Shown here: one piece after another, positions 7,801 to 10,887 of the stretch
How the letters are laid out: the number at the start of each line of letters is the position of its first letter
How positions within the stretch are numbered: the stretch's first letter is position 1
Source: JACQZU01 sp041908165
Lineage (GTDB): Bacteria; Acidobacteriota; Holophagae; Holophagales; Holophagaceae
Assembly: GCA_041908165.1 (NCBI GenBank)
Contig: JAYRFV010000029.1
Coordinates: 1 to 10,887, forward strand
Length of the DNA: 10,887 nt
Direction of reading: 5' to 3'
The notes under the pieces: model-generated
What the model was told of the DNA's origin: nothing
The model's input: the letters and a program-made list of their open reading frames with translations, nothing else
The model's database searches: none
Translations under genes and position numbers: made by a program

Positions 7801-7936
7801 TAGGGGCGGTGAGATCCGGCAGCACATCCACGGGCATCCGGCTGGCCGTCCACCCGCCCCAGGCGAGCATCAGGACGGCCACCAGCAGCACTACGTAGCG
7901 TTGGTTCAGAGAGGTTCGGATGATCCGATCAAGCAT
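4814..7936 (-). CDS. czcA: Heavy-metal RND efflux pump, inner-membrane subunit (CzcA-type)
   Basis: Proton-driven inner-membrane pump of the second tripartite system. At 1040 residues it is full length for the HME/CzcA-CusA family. Transmembrane segment 1 is about 14-31, followed by MPVDVLPDLTAPTVTV (34-49), characteristic of the family. Porter halves lie at about 40-335 and 555-865, with membrane bundles at about 342-500 and 868-1020. The segment 4 motif at 399-411 reads GDLVDDAIVDVEN, with Asp400, Asp403, Asp404, Asp408 and Glu410; the proton-relay Asp is Asp403 by alignment to VDGA of CzcA. At the places of CusA methionines 573, 623 and 672 my hand alignment finds Thr570, Gly620 and His665 (HRVDHILSG), which argues against CusA-type copper/silver export and leaves divalent metals more likely. 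The start has only a weak ribosome site and follows a 123-base hairpin-rich gap. Confidence 0.93.
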   Translation of the reverse strand: MLDRIIRTSLNQRYVVLLVAVLMLAWGGWTASRMPVDVLPDLTAPTVTVGTEAHGMAPQEVERLITQPVESAMQGAAGVRRVRSTSHVGLSLVHVEFDWDVPILQARQVVSERLQAAVGGLPPGTPTPVLLPISSVMGEIMFVALESDQHSPMDIRAQADWEVRRRLLAVPGVSQVIPIGGEVRQYQVLLKQDRLLAYRLTAEEVAEAVKKSGESSSAGFLVHQGQEYLIHGIGRLQAVSDLASALIVRRDGQPVKVKDLAEVKIGPALKRGEGSHNGKPAVILAIQKQPAANTLELTKRLDQVMDEIQTTLPQGMKLEKHIFRQANFIQVAIRNVVDALRDGTLLVILVVGLFLMHTRATLITAVAVPLSLVAAILVLKAFGATLNTMTLGGMALAIGDLVDDAIVDVENVLRRLRENAAKAVDHRKPFLQVVYKASMEIRSSIVYATAIIIVVFTPIFFLGGVEGRLLQPLGIAFTVALGASLLVALTVTPALCAWLLPHDLEGKHSHEGRFVTWIKVHYTPILAWAMPRWKLLVSLGAAGLLAATLSLFFAGRSFMPEFNEGSLNVTFVCLPGTPLEVSDRLGRQAEEIMLKHPEVVATARRTGRAELDEHGQDVFGAEIEVGLKMKDRSKEELLSALRKSLSQIPGVFISLGQPISHRVDHILSGSRAAIAVKVFGPDRLELRRIAQEVKAEMAQVQGVVDLAMEAEAAQPQLAIKPDRSALASAGLTTQDFAHALELSFAGEAVAQVREGNRAFAVLVRLEPTANLDAERIGSVLVSTPTGPVPISQLAKVDFERAPAYIPREDNQRKLAVTCNVGGRDLFGVVSDIQARIKEQVKLPQGYQVTYGGQFESGEGAARTLTLLGVGAVVIVFGLLFLALRSFRDATLVMVNLPLAWMGGVLGLWASGGVLSVATLIGFITLFGIATRNGIMLVTHIHHLHDEGLHGVEAIRQAALERLSPILMTALTAGLALVPIILRRHAPGSEIQAPMAFVILFGLLSSTALNMLVVPSLYLRFGSKIGHRRETGIQFTTPVDL

Positions 7937-7967
7937 GGGCGTCTCGGTGGTTGAAATCAGTTGAAGG

Positions 7968-8000
7968 GCTCCAATCGCGGGCCTGCACCGCGACTGGAGC
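7968..8000 (-). other. Intergenic stem-loop 2 between adaptor and pump genes
   Basis: Thirteen-base arms (7968-7980 and 7988-8000) with a seven-base loop. The one mismatch in DNA (A opposite C on the plus strand) becomes a G-U pair in the minus-strand RNA, so the transcript can pair along all 13 positions. It ends 31 bases before the pump start at 7936. No T-run follows, so a simple intrinsic terminator is unlikely. Confidence 0.7.
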
Positions 8001-8008
8001 GGGGGCGT

Positions 8009-8050
8009 GGGGGGACGCAGAGGCCGCGCCAGCGGCCGGGCGGTCCCCCC
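8009..8050 (-). other. Intergenic stem-loop 1 after the adaptor gene stop
   Basis: Symmetric 42-base structure: outer stem of eight pairs (GGGGGGAC with GTCCCCCC), a 5/5 internal loop, inner stem of six pairs (GGCCGC with GCGGCC) and a four-base loop. It begins nine bases after the adaptor stop codon (8062-8060) on the minus-strand transcript and is eight bases from stem-loop 2. Such very stable structures within an operon often protect upstream mRNA or reduce downstream expression; which applies here is unknown. Confidence 0.75.
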
Positions 8051-8059
8051 ACAGGAGCA

Positions 8060-9631
8060 TCAATGCGCGTGACCATGCTCGGGGACCTTCCCCGAGCTGG
8101 CAGCCAGACGGACGAGGTGAGCCCCCAGGGTCACGACCCGTTCGCCGGGCTGGACCCCACCGAGGATCTGCACCCAGTCCCCATCCCTCGCGCCGATCTG
8201 CACGATGCGGCGGAGGAAGCGTTCGCCCCCGGCCTGGACATACACCACCGAGAGGCCGTCCTCGTCCTGAAGGGCTGAAGCCGGGATGGCGAGGCCCTGG
8301 CTGGGGCTTCCCACGCGCACGAACACCTTGCCGGTGTGACCGACCTTAAGGGCGCCGGTGGGATTGGCGAACTCCACCAAGAAGGGCACCGTCCGGCGCT
8401 CGGGGTGAATGGCACCCCCCTGGCCGAGCATCCGGGCCCCCTGGCTGGGGTCGAGCAGCAGGGCGGGCACGCCCGGGGCCTGGAACCACACGCTGGCGAC
8501 CTTGGTCAACCGGCCCGCCTGGGCCTCGGGAACCTGGACCTCCAGGCGGAGGCGGCGGATGTCCACGATGTGGAAGAGTTCCTGGCCTTCGGCCACCTGG
8601 ATGCCCGGGCCGCCGTTCGCGGTGCTCACCACGCCGGACACCGGGGCCGTCAGGGCGATGGCCAAGCCGCCCTTACCCAGGGTGGCCTCGTCCTTGCGGG
8701 CTTGCGCCACCTTGAACTCGGCCTCCGCCATGGCAGCTTCGCGGGTGGCCTCCTCCACCCGCCGCTTGGGGACGGCGTCCTGCTCCAGCAGGCCCTTCAT
8801 GCGGGCAAGGTTGGCGGTGGTCTGTTCGTGGCGCAGCCGGGCCCGCTCGAAGTCAAGCTGCACAGTGCCCTGGGAGAGATCCAAGCCAGCCTTGGGCACC
8901 AGCCCCGCGAGGCGCTGCCCCTGCTTGACCGCTTGCCCCACGTTGGGGAAGGTGACGCCGTCGAGGCGGCCCGCTACGGGAGCCAGCACGCGACCCTCGC
9001 CGCCCGGCACCGCCTGGATGGTCCCGTAGGCTTCAAAGCCCTGGTAGAGGGGACGGGGTTTGGCCTCGGTCGTCCCGAAGGGCACGTTCCACTGCTGCTC
9101 CTTCAGGAAGGGGATGCCGCCCTCGGCCTCGGGCACCTGGGCCTTCATGGCGGCGGCCAGGTCGGGGTAGACCATGTGCTTCCCCAGGTCGAAGGTGGCT
9201 TGGCCCTTGGGTCCCTTCCACACGATGCGGACCTGGACTTCCCCCGCAGCCTTGGGCTTGGGGGCCATGCGGAAGATCCCAGGCGTCGCCGAGACTTCAC
9301 CACCAAACCGCTGCTCGCCGCCCGCCCCGGTGAGGATCACCTCGGCGCGACCGTCCTTCACAGATTGGAAGCCCTCCAGGTGCGTGAGGTGGGCACCGAA
9401 GTTGGAGGTCTCCCCGGCCACCAGCACGGCGTATTCGACGAACAGCTCCAGGCCATCGGCGTAGATGGTCGGGGCCAGGGATGGTCGCTCAGGAGCATCG
9501 TGCCCGTGGGCTGCGGCGACCTGGGCGTGCTCGTCGGCCCCTGTTTTGCGGTTGCAGGCCAGGGTGCCGGCGAGGGAGAGCCCAAGGACGAGGCCCCAGG
9601 CGATGGGGCGGCGGGACGTGGCAGAGATCAT
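8060..9631 (-). CDS. czcB: Periplasmic adaptor (membrane fusion) protein of RND efflux set 2 (CzcB-type) with extra N-terminal domain
   Basis: Connects the CzcA-type pump to its outer-membrane factor. The 523-residue product has a signal segment (about 11-25) ending at Cys26 (GTLAC), a possible but non-canonical lipobox, then a His-containing linker (DEHAQVAAAHGHD, 33-45). Residues about 54-155 form an extra domain beginning LELFVEYAVLVAGETSNFGAHLTHL, a beta-rich module that I recognise from large CzcB-like adaptors and that is absent from the 379-residue adaptor of set 1. The core follows: lipoyl half about 212-245, short hairpin about 255-318, second lipoyl half about 325-355, beta-barrel about 360-440, membrane-proximal domain about 445-510. 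The C-terminus is EHGHAH. An AAGGTG ribosome site (9637-9642) and an ATGA overlap with the preceding gene support the start. Confidence 0.92.
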   Translation of the reverse strand: MISATSRRPIAWGLVLGLSLAGTLACNRKTGADEHAQVAAAHGHDAPERPSLAPTIYADGLELFVEYAVLVAGETSNFGAHLTHLEGFQSVKDGRAEVILTGAGGEQRFGGEVSATPGIFRMAPKPKAAGEVQVRIVWKGPKGQATFDLGKHMVYPDLAAAMKAQVPEAEGGIPFLKEQQWNVPFGTTEAKPRPLYQGFEAYGTIQAVPGGEGRVLAPVAGRLDGVTFPNVGQAVKQGQRLAGLVPKAGLDLSQGTVQLDFERARLRHEQTTANLARMKGLLEQDAVPKRRVEEATREAAMAEAEFKVAQARKDEATLGKGGLAIALTAPVSGVVSTANGGPGIQVAEGQELFHIVDIRRLRLEVQVPEAQAGRLTKVASVWFQAPGVPALLLDPSQGARMLGQGGAIHPERRTVPFLVEFANPTGALKVGHTGKVFVRVGSPSQGLAIPASALQDEDGLSVVYVQAGGERFLRRIVQIGARDGDWVQILGGVQPGERVVTLGAHLVRLAASSGKVPEHGHAH

Positions 9632-10866
9632 AGGTTCACCTTTCCGAGCATTCGATCAAGGGCGATGCGGGTCCTGCGGGCGGCGTGGGCTTGGTCCAGG
9701 GCGGCCAGTTCGGCTTCGAGAAGGCTCCGGGCGCCATCCAGGCGTCCCAGGAGATCCAGCTCTCCAGCGGCGAAGGCGGCATCCAGCGCGGCGTCCACCC
9801 GTCCTGAATCCGCGAGGGCCTCCCTGGCCATGCGCTCGGCGGAGGCCCGCAGGTCTACGGATGCCTGCCAGAGGGCGCGAAGCTCGGCCCCATCCTGTTC
9901 GCGTTGGAGCTTCGCCTGGGCGGAGGCCGCACGGGCCTCGGCCTCGCCTCGGATTCGGGCTGCGTTGACGCGCCCGGGTGTGGGGAAGGTCAACCCCAGG
10001 GAGAACACATTGCCGTTGCCGCTGAGCCCAGCCTCCTGCCAACGCTTCACGCCCAGGCCGAGCTGGAGGTCCGGCGCCCAACGGCCAGCGGCCTTGGCAT
10101 CGGACTGGGCCGCAGCTTCCTGGGCCAAGGCCATGCGGGTCACAGGGGCGCCGGGCTGTTCGGCCACGTAGGCGTCCAGGGTCGCAGGCGGCTCGGGGAG
10201 GAGATCGCCTTTAGCGGTGCCATAGCTGCCTCCCAGCAGGGATCGCAGGCGGGCCTCGGCCTGGAGAAGCCGGGAGCGCTCAACCACCTGGCGCCCCCGC
10301 AAAAGTTCGATCTCGCGCCGGACCCGGCCCCGGTCGAGGCCGGACATTTCACCGGCCTGATGCAGGCGGTCCACCCGCTCCTGGAAGCGGCCCACTCGGG
10401 AGACGGCGGCATCCAGCCGGGCGAGACGCTCCCGGGCGACCAGCACCTCGTGGAAGGCTTCGCGCACCTGGGCGACCACGCCCGCCACGCGTTGTTCGCT
10501 CTCTGCCCTGCCGCCCTCCTTCCGCCGGAGTGCAGCATCCCGCCGGGCCGACCGGCGCCCCGAGATGTCGAAGCTCTGGCTGAGCAGGAAGGTGTCCTCC
10601 CGCTTGCCGGGCTGAGGGCCTGAGAACTGTTGACGGCTCCAATCCACGCCGGGCGAGAGCCAGCTCCGTGCCTCCAGCGCCGCCCCCTCCGTCTGCTTCG
10701 CGGGGAGCTGGGTCAGCGCCTGCCACTCGGGGCGGGCCAGGGCACGGGCGATGGCTTGGGCTTCAGCCAGGGCTGGAGTCGCGTCCTGGGCGCCCACGGG
10801 CCAGAGCAAAAACGGCAAAACCAAAAAACCACACAAAGTCGCGCTTTTTATCACACATAGAGGCAT
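9628..10866 (-). CDS. czcC: Outer-membrane factor (TolC/CzcC family) of RND efflux set 2
   Basis: Outer-membrane channel for the CzcA-type pump. The ATG at 10866 gives 412 residues with a signal peptide running through CGFLVLPFLLWPVGAQ (cleavage likely after GAQ at about residue 27). The mature part is Ala/Arg/Glu/Leu-rich helix typical of OEP repeats, for example LLSQSFDISGRRSARRDAAL (94-113) and long helices near 125-200 and 290-400. The start is uncertain: an in-frame GTG at 10884 lies at the window edge, and an in-frame GTG at 10854 would give a compact signal peptide beginning MIKSATLCG; none has a visible ribosome site. The first ~60 bases are far more AT-rich than the rest of the gene, as is common at 5' ends encoding signal peptides. 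The stop overlaps the adaptor start by ATGA. Any promoter lies mostly beyond the right edge. Confidence 0.85.
   Translation of the reverse strand: MPLCVIKSATLCGFLVLPFLLWPVGAQDATPALAEAQAIARALARPEWQALTQLPAKQTEGAALEARSWLSPGVDWSRQQFSGPQPGKREDTFLLSQSFDISGRRSARRDAALRRKEGGRAESEQRVAGVVAQVREAFHEVLVARERLARLDAAVSRVGRFQERVDRLHQAGEMSGLDRGRVRREIELLRGRQVVERSRLLQAEARLRSLLGGSYGTAKGDLLPEPPATLDAYVAEQPGAPVTRMALAQEAAAQSDAKAAGRWAPDLQLGLGVKRWQEAGLSGNGNVFSLGLTFPTPGRVNAARIRGEAEARAASAQAKLQREQDGAELRALWQASVDLRASAERMAREALADSGRVDAALDAAFAAGELDLLGRLDGARSLLEAELAALDQAHAARRTRIALDRMLGKVNL
9637..9642 (-). promoter_or_regulatory. Ribosome binding site of adaptor 2
   Basis: AAGGTG on the minus strand, five bases before the ATG at 9631, inside the end of the outer-membrane factor gene. 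It supports the ATG at 9631 as the adaptor start. Confidence 0.55.
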
Positions 10867-10887
10867 GAAAAACAAAGGCAACACCCC

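Noticed and set aside
7968..8050. Rho-independent terminator between adaptor 2 and the pump gene
   Set aside because: The stems are strong but no T-run follows either on the transcribed strand, and the downstream gene belongs to the same efflux system.
8336..10171. 611-codon open frame on the plus strand opposite adaptor 2 and outer-membrane factor 2
   Set aside because: It spans two real genes on the other strand, has low-complexity composition and lacks a credible start site; an antisense shadow.

Overview
This window carries two complete or nearly complete tripartite RND efflux operons placed head to tail. All seven confident genes and the partial eighth are on the minus strand, so transcription runs from the right end of the window to the left. 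The DNA is GC-rich. The outer-membrane factors and lipoprotein-like adaptors show a diderm (Gram-negative) host. A Holophaga/Geothrix-like Acidobacteriota is a low-confidence guess from general protein style; no phylogenetic marker is present.

Right part, transcribed first: an outer-membrane factor (10866-9628) overlaps by ATGA with a His-containing periplasmic adaptor (9631-8060). A 123-base gap with two strong tandem stem-loops follows, then a full-length 1040-residue heavy-metal RND pump of the CzcA type (7936-4814). This is a CzcCBA-like set.

Centre: a 63-base AT-rich gap holds a plausible promoter whose -10 box is one arm of a 20-bp inverted repeat. It drives a Cys-rich ArsR/SmtB-family repressor gene (4741 or 4750 to 4361). 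That gene overlaps by ATGA an 89-residue exported Cys-rich protein of unknown function (4364-4095), which has four cysteines at exact four-residue steps.

Left part, probably the same transcript as the repressor: a second outer-membrane factor (4031-2847), a second adaptor lipoprotein (2850-1711, ATGA overlap) and a second RND pump (1721 to the left edge, 11-base overlap; only the first 573 residues are inside the window). Its transmembrane segment 4 motif resembles CusA, whereas the right-hand pump has extra acidic residues there.

Together the genes look like a metal-resistance island. A metal-sensing repressor likely controls its own operon (repressor, Cys-rich exported protein, efflux set 1), with an independent second efflux set directly upstream. 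The metals cannot be assigned from sequence alone. The least ordinary elements are the Cys-stepped exported protein, the nearly leaderless repressor transcript with an operator on its -10 box, and the tandem hairpins between adaptor and pump genes. There are no RNA genes, mobile elements or CRISPR arrays that I can support, and no stretch over 300 bases lacks a gene.
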